A stretch of DNA of 64,000 nt from Tuwongella immobilis (lineage in GTDB: Bacteria; Planctomycetota; Planctomycetia; Gemmatales; Gemmataceae): assembly GCF_901538355.1 (NCBI RefSeq), contig NZ_LR593887.1, positions 2,890,920-2,954,919 on the forward strand. Reading direction: 5' to 3'. Shown here in pieces: positions 61,901 through 64,000 of the stretch (positions are counted from its first letter, which is position 1; every line of letters starts with the position of its first letter). A model generated the notes under the pieces. It saw nothing but the letters and a program-made list of their open reading frames with translations, was not told the origin of the DNA and searched no databases. The position numbers and the translations under genes were made by a program.

Positions 61901-64000
61901 GTTACACGCTCACCGAAACGCAGCCAGTGACTTACGGCGATGGCCAAGACATTGTCGGCAGCTTCGGTGGCACGCTGGGCAACGATGTCATCTCGAAGAT
62001 TCCGGTGCCTGCGGGCAAGATCGGTGTCGGATATGACTTCGGCGAACTGCGTGGGGAAGTGCGTGGAACGGTCTATGTGGATGCGGACCGCGATGGGGTG
62101 CTGGATCCGGGCGAGCAACGCTTGCCGGGTGAAATCGTGTCGCTGGTCGATTCGCAAGGCAACGTCTATGCCACGACGACGACCGATGCCAACGGGAACT
62201 ATGCCTTCATCGGCATCCCGCCGGGCAACTATCGAGTGGTGCAAACGCAGCCGAATGGCTACTCGTCCAGCACCAGCAACGATGTTCCGGTTTCGGTGCC
62301 GCCTAGCAACATTCCGGTGATCGTCAACTTTGGCGAAACCACTGGTTCGCTGTCGGGTTACGTCTACCGCGACTTCGCCATCAACGGCCTGCGTCAGCCC
62401 GATCAGGGCGAAACCGGCATCGGTGGGGTGCGCATCACGCTCACTGGAACCGATGTTCGCGGCAACCTCATCAATCGGGAAATCTTCACCGATTCCGCCG
62501 GACGGTACGACTTCACCGGTCTGCTGCAAGGCAACTATGTCATCTCTGAGTCGAAGCCCAATGGCTTTTTCTACGATGGCCTGGATACCATCGGCAGCCA
62601 AGGTGGATCGACCACCAACGATCGGCACGAGTTGTTCCTGGGTGCGGGTGTCGATGGCATCGAAAACAACTTCGGTGAGAATCCGCCAGCCGATCCGTTT
62701 GGGTATGTCTACACGGATCTGAACCGCAACGGCGTCCGCGATCCGGGCGAGCCGGGCATCGCTGGGGTGCCGATCCGCATCGAGGGGATTGCCTTCGCGG
62801 GAACTCCGCTGGCTCGTCCGCTGCAAGATTCGGACCTGCCGGGTGGCTCGCGAACCATCTTCACGAATGCTGCGGGACGATACGAGTACCCGATCATTCC
62901 GCCAGGCGTCTACACGATCATCCAAGTGCTCCAGCCCGTGGGCTACCTGGACGGTGTGGAAGAGAATGCCGACCCGAACGAACCCGCGACGGTGATCGTC
63001 GGCAACGATCGCTTCGACAACATCGTCCTGGATCCGTTCCCGATTCGTGGGCCGTTCAACTTCGGCGAACTGCTGCCGCAGAATATCAACGAAGTTGGCA
63101 AGCAATCGTTCTTGGCGTCCACGCCATCGGAAATGACGCCGGGAACTTCGGTGATGCCGGTCTTCCCGAGCACGCCGTCGTTCCAAGTGACCACCGGCAC
63201 GCCGCTGCAACCGGCCTTCGTGGTCACCAGCAGTGGCACGGGTGGCTCTCCGGTGGTGCGAGTCTTTGACTTTGCGACCGGCGGCGAAATGCTGCGATTC
63301 GAAGCCTTTGAATCGACCTTCACCGGCGGGGTTCGCACGGCAACCGGCGACATTAACCAAGACGGAATCGCCGACATCATCGTCGTCCCCGGCTTTGGTG
63401 GTGGCCCGATCGTGCGAGTCTTCAGCGGTGTCGATGGCACGGTCATCCGCGAGTTCTTCGCCTATGACCCGAACTTCCGCGATGGCTTGTTTGTCGCGGT
63501 CGGCGATGTCACCGGCGACGGCGTTGTCGATATTGTCACCAGCCCCGGCCAAGGTGGTGGCCCGCACATCCAAGTGTGGGACGGCGTCACCGGCCAAAGC
63601 GTGCGGAGCTTCTTCGCCTACGATTCCAGCTTCCGCGGCGGGGTGCATGTGGCCGTTGGTGACACCGACGGCGACGGATTCGCGGATATCATCACCGGAG
63701 CTGGCTTCGGTGGTGGACCGCACGTCCGAGTCTTTAGCGGTCGAACCGGCGACGAACTGCAAAGTTTCATGGCCTACGATCCGAATGTCCGCGGCGGGGC
63801 ATTCGTGGCGGCAGGCGATGTCGATGGCGATGGCCGAGCGGAAATCATCACTGGGGCCGGTGTGGGCGGTGGACCGAATGTGAAGGTCTTCCGTGGCAGC
63901 GACCTGATGGTGTTGTCCAGCTACTTTGCCTTCGATCCGCGATTCTTCGGCGGGGTCCGAGTCTCCACGCAGGACATCGACGGCGATGGCCGAGCGGAAA
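40963..64000 (+). CDS. Giant secreted adhesin-like protein, at least 7,679 aa, 3' end beyond the window
   Basis: GTG 40963 is the first possible start after an in-frame TGA at 40930; GAGG lies 8 nt upstream. I read 40,963 to about 45,480 codon by codon without a stop. LEDRVVPA occupies residues 32-39. Adhesin-type domains (DUF11/isopeptide-like, for example GEIVTYTLTLTIPEGQ) run to about 49,980 and include five phage-fibre-like modules. Then come 36 SdrD-B-like repeats to about 63,060, interrupted by one two-cysteine domain, and FG-GAP repeats to the edge. SdrD-B domains bind calcium through DxNxDGxxD loops and form stiff rods. It is probably a surface or matrix fibre of extreme length. GC is about 40% in sampled lines at the 5' end and above 60% later, suggesting mosaic origin. 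Confidence 0.93.
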   Translation, partial: MKKSPPSWIRKLFELPKSTRRTHSTQLDLPRLEDRVVPAPLATITGLPSPGTTQPLLGENVNLSFTFTNTDPTDVGYSPYIVVAVDTSGVDGATTAPLDGLTAPTVTGAGLNLSPVGSPVTLIAGQTTFVNPFTGLTESVPAGFGKNDTIYVYQLPFGSFNPNQSTAVTITTGVSKLADVNTPLNLSVVGGYRSSQPNSIVPVTPPPAVATNITPQLYRLKKVYQGPEDETATGPNFVRRYRLELDVADGQTLTNLRVIDDLPPSHQIVGANTTVVAGQPNMAAYRYLSPGVQGGNIFNSSNLTGTAVSSAPDGTLNYNFGTHLGVAGVDAVFEYNFYVPRDQANPPGGAVIPQGVDKTLGTNTVSSTANWTPTDTRDPATAVTPAISGSTFQHVLEQQSIAVQKGVTLFDLTTGTVLNGQAVQPGRTLARYTIDFQVSDYFALQNITLEDLLSDGQRLYLANLPAGLGGTAALPTLAVNNAFLANAATNVGTRTNTTGAFTANGVIEYQGRFTTGNTLSDPSVGVHGYAATGPTSGIFTNLGQTPDTNVNTGGATYLKFDISAELRQRLGANAGRLIGGEINNDGTGPDNDPFAGPRLGPTTGQIIFYALVSEEFSDAFPSGNPSVDQGDILQNSVPEIFGEQITAATINAVTPTRNPGAAISTDDSGASFSVPYGVSEKQVYAINSQTVPAAGPTDPPLEIQAGDRVTFKLTYTLPITSFEQLSLVDIPPLPVMPVGAQEQYRFESSGATFNPYSVSIAPDDTFFSTINAIATPVQAATIAALGSGTYSPTGGASGNGAFTGAPTTIDGRALVNGDRVLVKNQADSRQNGVYVVLNAATGAWQRATDFDAVTEVQNTRIFQVQFGAVNTGNAFVPNNREFLSFNSGSATLSGISFQSFVTTDPLQNEIRFNFGNLSDTGVRRSTTISLLLTLPMGTDPFVADLFLTNQLRILEASTNQGTTTEEDLRMIELVRPNVSIQKGAVAGRNIGLTTSDNVFQFAPATNPTGTVTRSGNPLSPTNAIFSPGHASAIGGLNINPSNISLDASDAVRYALVVNNQGAGDAYDVVVEDQIQPGLVIPPTFNDLNLRVFRGDGSALTTRTDVNGVVRAASNGAFPPAMGVVYTTTSGGRFTNVDRTFSGIQLNLGDRVLIKNQANAQENGIYSVTSVDLATQKVVLTRSVDFNESSELQAGYRVGVLGGANHDNTLYTFPATPGAVLNSTNVNWVAGGDFDYFYQYNPNVTPQFGLEQGGFRLFFRDSYTAGNVGGAAADFGSGALSSASNNGLPITNGSNSLLVLYDTTVAPVSNTRPVHTGQTIVNTAFVRNFSNQSGGLDFTDPTYVADSTDPSDTATVEILRPTLDKVFTSSSVVNSTNSNTQVVVGEIVTYTLTLTIPEGQTRNTVLLDTLDSGLAFVDVTSVTSSGSLTFTGGGLPTVGTNPANTTITNNGNNVSFNLGTINNSNSDNTTAETITIVYRAVVLNVAGNQAGTQLNNSVQLTADRTNSPGTTSTSYNVNQTNPTQNVTVIEPRIVTAKQVSKDGTNFTVGTFDLDREDTLYYRIVLGNNTLPLDPSVRVATTANIGTGYVTNIEGYSRQITGGPTSIDGVTLQLQDRVLVKNQSNAAQNGIYVYTAPGVFTSAPEADIAAEYVPNQFLRVALGTANGGRIFRQNNTVTTLSTDPIAYTEISPTYTDAVDAYDVTVFDPLPTSSRQAYVATSFTALLNGTTDISSLFELVQPGGPNTRQVLRTRDGSSFDLLVGQFVQITLTGTVSPSINPAESLANSATVRWTSLNDAIPSPAAGLEPQAGVPIVQSIHNPNSTERSGTPNDDGSGNVNDYASTGSVAPQAATPILTKLVVGSSEDHTIQNRSLVKFGNNAAVDGNFTSTSGTGTVTPAPFFLRVDGNETFRGNYTFPTPVNLRGYTTLGVSLRADVGSTADNIVLTLSDVDGTTASYTFAIDGASLPPGSLSFSTLFANLLAPTITSNGADSILDITRIANVSIGGDGGTAVFRMDIRDITALRTLVAPGEIVRYRLIFQAPEGQLNDLMLRDLLPAGMQFLNDGTARVAFVTNGAGMTSSTLAGAGLLFAGDQDNINQIDLSVASGNGLILPDGAISTSFTINDDAYGNGTDVIFKFGNILNIENDFDSEYIVVEFNAQVLNVATNQSGVDLSNQFEAFLNGSTTPLQLGSSSGGDIPGPSAVTDRNRIVVVEPQINNLSKQINGTAPTDAGDPISYEIRFSNNVAHPTVAAPRVRASTTGNIAPVSSTANTLIIPATGGVLTIDGVALRLQDRVLVRAQSTGTQNGVYVVTELNTQTGRATLTRASDFDASSELVFGARVQVLEGSNAGRIYGIRTTGTITPGSSNIAFEQLAANPEVRVATVTAVGGTFNSGTNTYTGANRTIDGVTLNNGDRVLVKNQAAGEAQNHGVFVVTNASGSTVNLVRATDFDQSAEFTVGRQISVLEGAVNAGRVFGMYSTVNTLNTDNILWRTVDQVAAFNLVLTDPLPTDVLFQSITIFTPENPAGITLTASGSFTGGSVTLPAVGTTGTITITLDRLDAEEDITGAVKNVRILVNGVVRDLAAGGQFLLNKTNLTYTGLPGGGTLGNPTGSNILGAAGTTTGERTGQDVTLPNDNTPPTFSPTLNNYSVGAVLVTPLVTPSIDKRFQGGSLTEDDTSFSSTTGSNVAIGESIVYDLRVTLPEGQINNLAIQDLLPPGLRLDTTFNGGLGYELITAASLSNGQLTADFNGTLNLTPTLTASGGTLGNDGVDFVLTFGNTTVNTALTTDNSFLIRVRVIATNVGSNVRGTLLTNVATLSYTDPNTNTTATVFDTTNTDGDATPFDPTVIIVEPQLQIEKTVLGGDTTRDAGLPSAATFELVIRHTGVSNGPAFDLQIADLIPTGLSMVAGSAIIFSAPAYSNAAIVNNGPSLSATADELRVGDVIRIRYEAFIVGPPNANAPAPGGTITNTATTNYDTAPGNNPDERDEAQISDTETLTVHTNTISGRIYSDRNNNGLFDGTDVLITGQNIRVRLTGTDHLGNAVDREITTNTGLYSFTGLRPGVYSVTQLDQPVGFLDGRDTPGTSSPGTPFGGTGTAATDNRGTPSTPTRDGEAINSITIGLEQNKDGIEYNFGEVQPAELGNLVWEDLNGNGRFDAGEPGISGISVQINGTDDTGASVSESTTTNGTGNYLFTNLRPGSYSVTFGNSNGSKTYDRTVANSAVANDTNDSDANPTTGITGSYTLIAGQSDLTVDAGLYLPITLGNRVFFDIDADGKQDSGEPGIANVDIQVVWLGPDGVFGGGDDKTFTTQTDALGIWTVAGLPPGSFKVTATPPLNSGYTVLTDSFDNGILSPTNPVTPSTTSGVNRDDIDFGYRGTAKLGDFVWHDRDADGVQDVGEPGLPGVTVRLTFLGSDGVLGGGDDAVFETITDATGKYQFTNLPAGKFQVEVLTNTLPDEFVQTFDLNGGLDNLATRQLASGETATDVDFGYVGKGSIGDTVWYDADGDGVQDLTASATERGIPGVTVTLTWGGQDGDLSTTADNLIYTTTTDADGKYLFSGLFAGDFLDATAPNYRVTVAQPASFPIRTFDADGLGTANVSSLRLPANTANLNQDFGYRGTASLGDFVWEDTNGNGKFDSGELGVAGVTVELYWDANNNGQVDGGELAAPIRSTVTDANGKYAFPDLAAGNYRVRFVRPVGTEFTVPNSTVPGANDTNDSDASNLPASQGLTQVVALANGGSDDTVDAGIVRLVNIGDTVWYDVNKNGVQNVGEPGIANVRINLAYAGPDGVFGTGDDNLTLAFTDTDSEGKYFFNLLFPGVYKVSVDTSTGDMDTFGLTQQTYDRDGIVVTPNSDTKLVPSGKNDFAFDFGYVGTRKLGDRVWVDQNDDGIQDPNEPGISGAKVTAQWAGADGLFNTADDVTQTQITGANGIYTFTDIPSGKYRVSVDPTTLPNGITIPTYDLDDTPDSTTDVTLNPEFDRDDVDFGYRGTLSLGDRVWFDHDGDGVQDSGEPGVVGAKVNLIWAGQDGDLTTTADNLVISTITGANGIYNFTNLPTGKFKVSVDASTLPPNLTVATYDLDSGTTAPDQIVTIDNLTANRVDVDFGYKGTLSLGDRIWHDQDGDGLQDGGEQGFVGVTVTLVYAGQDNDFATTADNLVLTTTTGANGLYGFSALPQGAYKVTVGAGLPTNIVATYDLDNGTTNPNGEAVLAGAGKLTVSRTDVDFGYRGNVTIGNEVWFDIDGDGVFDGDEIGIGGVTVNVRYFGANGIEGDGDDMLFSAVTVDGTGFWQIANLPEGKYRATVDTTTLPTGFNQQTYDLDLGTNGLGNTAVFTVTGTGRQDVDFGYRGTAKLGDLVWEDFVAEASATTVNNDPRSANGKFDTGEKVLQGVEVSLRWAGRDGVFGNGDDFTRTVTTDSNGIYQFLNLPAGQFEVTFKAPTGYVFSPQNAAADNLDSDADPVTGKTAPITLLTGESNQTVDAGVFQPFLIIEAVPVCFFDTPYISYTVTPVGVANPQEVDISFFKNDGSNEFVSTFTNPTFSGGKFTGKVLYPGAKLDGNGNPIDWPGWDLVGGRWVQVNDGLRPNIRMSFGINPNASLIVSYPDPSQFCISEPTVSIGNLIFADLNGNGVFDPGAGETGIDGVVVELWNPGADGKIGGGDDTLVDADTIAPGIQGSVVTANGGAYLFNRIISGQYYVRIPESNFQPGGALVGLVSSYQFGSDSTTDQNADENGIDAVNPAAVGINGSVFDAQATLQPTGEPQFGPGTFQADISTNLTFDFGFVEPVTVGDYAFIDSNGNGVQDAGDLPLASVVVELIDINGNVLQTATTGADGKYSFETAPGAYSIRFTPPSGYRATVANVGANDANDSDIDVNTLTTAQFTLLAGTDDLTRDAGFYIPISLGDRVWYDTNNDGLQNNGEPGIPNAKVTVTWLGVDGVLGGGDDIVYNPVTTDANGNWTLGSLPPGNFKVQVTNLPEGVVPTYDLDGVGTPSVTGVTTTSGVDRTDVDFGYRGTGSLGDRIFLDLNKNGVYDAGEGLNNVTVTVAGDLNGDGIVGAGETLTTTTGSDGFYQFTNLRVTAAGVDYTVTVNKADLPQRFNGSLVINSVDPDTASPGDSTSKVTLTAAVPNRPDQDFGYIADGALGDTIFVDVNNNGAYDAGEGVSGVTVSLTADFDLDGTPTTITTVTGADGKYLFETLPVRDKNGSFLPYTVNVITNTLPAGLTNTVDPDGGNNSKSVTTLGNGVPTPEVELAQDFGYRGPGSIGDRIFVDLNGDGVFTPGEGLFGVTVRLTADLTGDGIPEVVTTTTGADGAYLFSGLPIFRPDGTTPITYTVEVLTNTIPTGLTNSVDPDGGNNSTSQLTLVANANNLDQDFGYVGTAKLGDRVWLDSNGDGAQGPLNLEPGLPGSKLTLTWAGADGQLGTIDDAFTVLVTDQFGNYLFERLALGNYSVTVDPASIPGNLTPTYDLDGVGTANVATRALILGEVATDVDFGYVGNASLGDRVWIDQNRDGIQDPTEPGVPGAIVEVRWAGVDGIIDTSDDVLYSTTTGPNGAYLFPGLPVFGADDVYRVSVTGLPIVGLIPVYDLDSGIATPDQTTLATVASSGALQNRRDVDFGYDGEGVLGGTVYRDDNNNGVQDPGEPGIAGVTLTLFGVDPFGNPILNPVTGQPYTTTTDANGNYGFQTAIPGVYRIVETQPGAYNDGIDSAGNLGGNTGNDVIDGINVPANATGVAYNFGEIGTFISGTVFYDAARDGVFNTGDSGLGGVIIELRDASNNLVATTTTAADGTYRFDNLPAGNYTITEIQPQGYGSSTPNTLNVTVPLAGLTNQNFGETLSTISGNVFHDANNDGIRNAGEVGIAGVVVTLTGTDLLGNPVNRTTFTDANGNYRFVELLASNDAGYTISEFLPTGYLDGKDQVGSFGGNVGQTGPVDTIVAIPTPSGSDGFNYNFGEIASPLRTVSGTVFVDVAKNGILELGDQGLSGVLVTLYDSKNNIVGTTTTDANGNYAFTALPPGKYTIVESQPNAYGSSSPNLLAVDLTAGNKTGQNFGETTSDLAGTVYFDANQDGQLSAGETGIAGVTVTLTGTDVNGNPVTQSTTTDANGNYRFTGLLAGNYTVTETQPAIYADGQESLGSLGGITDANDVIRAIPLGAGISATAYNFGEIGVPVSGTVFYDVNRNGEIDGGETPIGGVTIQLVDSNGQVVATTTTDGFGNYQFSNVPPGQYTIVEIQPAGYGDPLVGSFAPNSRPITVANTPITGQNFGNTLSTISGYVYVDTNVNNVRDVGEPGIGGVVMQLDSAGNDGVFGTSDDVLEVAFTTTGTNGFYSFTKLPQGVYRVVEVNQPGLYQDGAETAGAAGGDISTNDQISAIPLAAGVDQPDYNFGEVLVTVQGTGAITGTVYLDTNNNGVQDPGEVGLIGVEVSVTNGQSTFVTLTDANGNYSFTNLIPGDYTVTETQPSKYLTGLENSGNTSSATVPANGQAVVNFGELPGTITGVVYFDADQSGTLTAGDKVLPGVLVSLVDVEGFPVLDRLTGKPLTAVTGADGSYTFTGLAAGTYRVLETQPNQYNQGATNPGDFGSLFDVDAITVELPAGGLSANNNFGEIGASISGVVFFDANADGDRQPTETNVLAGVTITLLDGQGNPIATTTTAADGSYSFENLPPGEYFVVQTQPSTHASSPSGLFAPNLRPVTLGTADVVNQNFAETLGSIAGVVYNDFNNNGIQDVGEPGIAGVLLTLTGTDINGNPVSVTTTTDANGKYLFSELLTGTYSVTETQPAQYNDGLDTIGSIGGVVANDLQSQIQLGAGIQATGYNFGEIGADISGKVYVDYNRNGTIDGRDIAFAGVTIQLLDANGKLIATTKTAADGTYLFEHLPAGKYTIVELQPNGYGSSTPNTLPVTLPLTGLTNQNFGETLSSIGGVVFLDDNNNGVRDANEIGVPNVTIRLTGTDVNNLPIDRTVLTGPDGSYRFDDLVQGSYTLTETQPVTYGDGQDIVGSFGGTLGNDVISKIPVPAGKIGVGYDFGELRGEVRGTVYVDADRDGVLDPGEQRLPGEIVSLVDSQGNVYATTTTDANGNYAFIGIPPGNYRVVQTQPNGYSSSTSNDVPVSVPPSNIPVIVNFGETTGSLSGYVYRDFAINGLRQPDQGETGIGGVRITLTGTDVRGNLINREIFTDSAGRYDFTGLLQGNYVISESKPNGFFYDGLDTIGSQGGSTTNDRHELFLGAGVDGIENNFGENPPADPFGYVYTDLNRNGVRDPGEPGIAGVPIRIEGIAFAGTPLARPLQDSDLPGGSRTIFTNAAGRYEYPIIPPGVYTIIQVLQPVGYLDGVEENADPNEPATVIVGNDRFDNIVLDPFPIRGPFNFGELLPQNINEVGKQSFLASTPSEMTPGTSVMPVFPSTPSFQVTTGTPLQPAFVVTSSGTGGSPVVRVFDFATGGEMLRFEAFESTFTGGVRTATGDINQDGIADIIVVPGFGGGPIVRVFSGVDGTVIREFFAYDPNFRDGLFVAVGDVTGDGVVDIVTSPGQGGGPHIQVWDGVTGQSVRSFFAYDSSFRGGVHVAVGDTDGDGFADIITGAGFGGGPHVRVFSGRTGDELQSFMAYDPNVRGGAFVAAGDVDGDGRAEIITGAGVGGGPNVKVFRGSDLMVLSSYFAFDPRFFGGVRVSTQDIDGDGRAE
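43315..48465 (+). repeat. Five phage-tail-fibre-like GDRVLVKNQ modules inside the second giant
   Basis: Modules of about 110-120 residues lie near 43315-43665, 44335-44660, 45691-46035, 47722-48095 and 48103-48465. Shared pattern: (T)IDGVxLxxGDRVLVKNQ-x-QNGVYVV...TRATDFD...(V)xEGxxNAGRxF. At 44401 it reads LGDRVLIKNQ, at 45790 LQDRVLVKNQ, at 47830 LQDRVLVRAQ and at 48201 NGDRVLVKNQ. This pattern is familiar from phage tail-fibre and baseplate-associated proteins. They are spread between the DUF11-like domains. Confidence 0.8.
49981..63060 (+). repeat. Array of 36 SdrD-B-like repeats in the second giant
   Basis: I counted 36 units by the opening motif. Units 1-20 (to about 57,830) mostly begin G-D-x-V-W/F-x-D-x-N-x-DG-x-x-D and end DxDFGYxGT. 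Units 21-36 mostly begin SGxVFxDxNxxG and end NFGE. Each has an EF-hand-like calcium loop at its start and a G-Y/N-Y-x-F-x-x-L-P/x-x-G-x-Y core (TTDANGNYxFTxLxxGxY). Unit length is about 90-125 residues. Confidence 0.88.
54421..54795 (+). other. Non-repeat two-cysteine domain interrupting the SdrD-B array
   Basis: About 120 residues between units 12 and 13 do not fit the SdrD-B pattern. They start PFLIIEAVPVCFFDTPYISY and end SLIVSYPDPSQFCISEP, with cysteines encoded at 54451 and 54790 near the two ends. The middle has GKVLYPGAKLDGNGNPIDWPG. A disulfide across the domain is plausible. The family is unrecognised. Confidence 0.6.
63190..64000 (+). repeat. FG-GAP repeats at the visible end of the second giant
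   Basis: Five or more repeats of about 50 residues, GAGxGGGPxVRVFSG...FFAYDxxFRGGVxVAxGDxDGDGxADIITG, matching the C-terminal module of the first giant protein. Calcium loops DINQDG, DVTGDG, DTDGDG, DVDGDG and DIDGDG are visible. The array runs off the window edge, so the gene's end may be near. Confidence 0.87.

Noticed and set aside
50131-63762. A 4,543-codon open frame on the minus strand
   Set aside because: It lies wholly opposite the SdrD-B array. The translation is Arg/Gly/Val/Ile-rich with no domain, signal or start context, while the plus strand gives clear repeats. It is a by-product of codon bias in repetitive GC-rich DNA.

Overview
The window looks like chromosome of a planctomycete, most likely a member of the Gemmataceae. 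The signs are: three secreted proteins that open with an L-E-[DE]-R-[VL] N-terminal motif (a glycoside hydrolase and two giant repeat proteins); a DUF1501 protein; an ECF sigma factor overlapping a Ser/Thr kinase; three formylglycine-type sulfatases; and a sigma-54 activator with a cysteine-rich sensor. The genus cannot be told from the sequence. I saw no tRNA, rRNA, CRISPR array, transposase or integrase.

Layout. 1-8.8 kb: the 5' part of a CBM2-GH5 cellulase on the minus strand, running off the left edge; an ECF sigma factor with an overlapping zinc-finger/kinase gene; a secreted alpha/beta hydrolase convergent with a DUF1501 protein; an unidentified secreted protein; and a sigma-54 activator. 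9.2-21.3 kb: one 12-kb gene for a 4,015-residue protein made of about 68 short Gly/Thr/Asn-rich repeats in three blocks, autotransporter-type beta-strand units, an MBG-like domain and C-terminal FG-GAP repeats. 21.3-28.3 kb: a DUF1348 + alpha/beta hydrolase pair behind a tandem palindrome, a two-domain ArsA ATPase without other ars genes, a propeller-like secreted protein, a metallophosphoesterase, a long hairpin, and an Rrf2-type regulator. 28.3-40 kb: a visibly lower-GC segment with three sulfatases, a double endonuclease/exonuclease/phosphatase protein, a PhoD-like phosphatase, a DEDDh exonuclease and two secreted proteins of uncertain function. 40.96-64 kb: a second giant gene on the plus strand, open from a GTG start to the right edge (at least 7,679 codons).

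The second giant is the main find. Its frame has no stop in the lines I read codon by codon (40,963 to about 45,480) and translates coherently wherever I read it further on. It carries an LEDRVVPA N-terminus, DUF11/isopeptide-type adhesin domains, five modules resembling the GDRVLVKNQ repeat of phage tail fibres, 36 SdrD-B-like calcium-binding repeats of which the last 16 alternate between two forms, and FG-GAP repeats like those ending the first giant. Its first 3-4 kb share the low-GC composition of the preceding sulfatase segment, while the rest is GC-rich, so the gene looks mosaic.

How the genes may work together (inference): the window is dominated by exported functions. It has polysaccharide attack (GH5 and sulfatases), phosphate release (PhoD, EEP, metallophosphoesterase) and very large surface or matrix proteins. 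Control would come from an ECF/kinase pair, a sigma-54 activator and an Rrf2 regulator.
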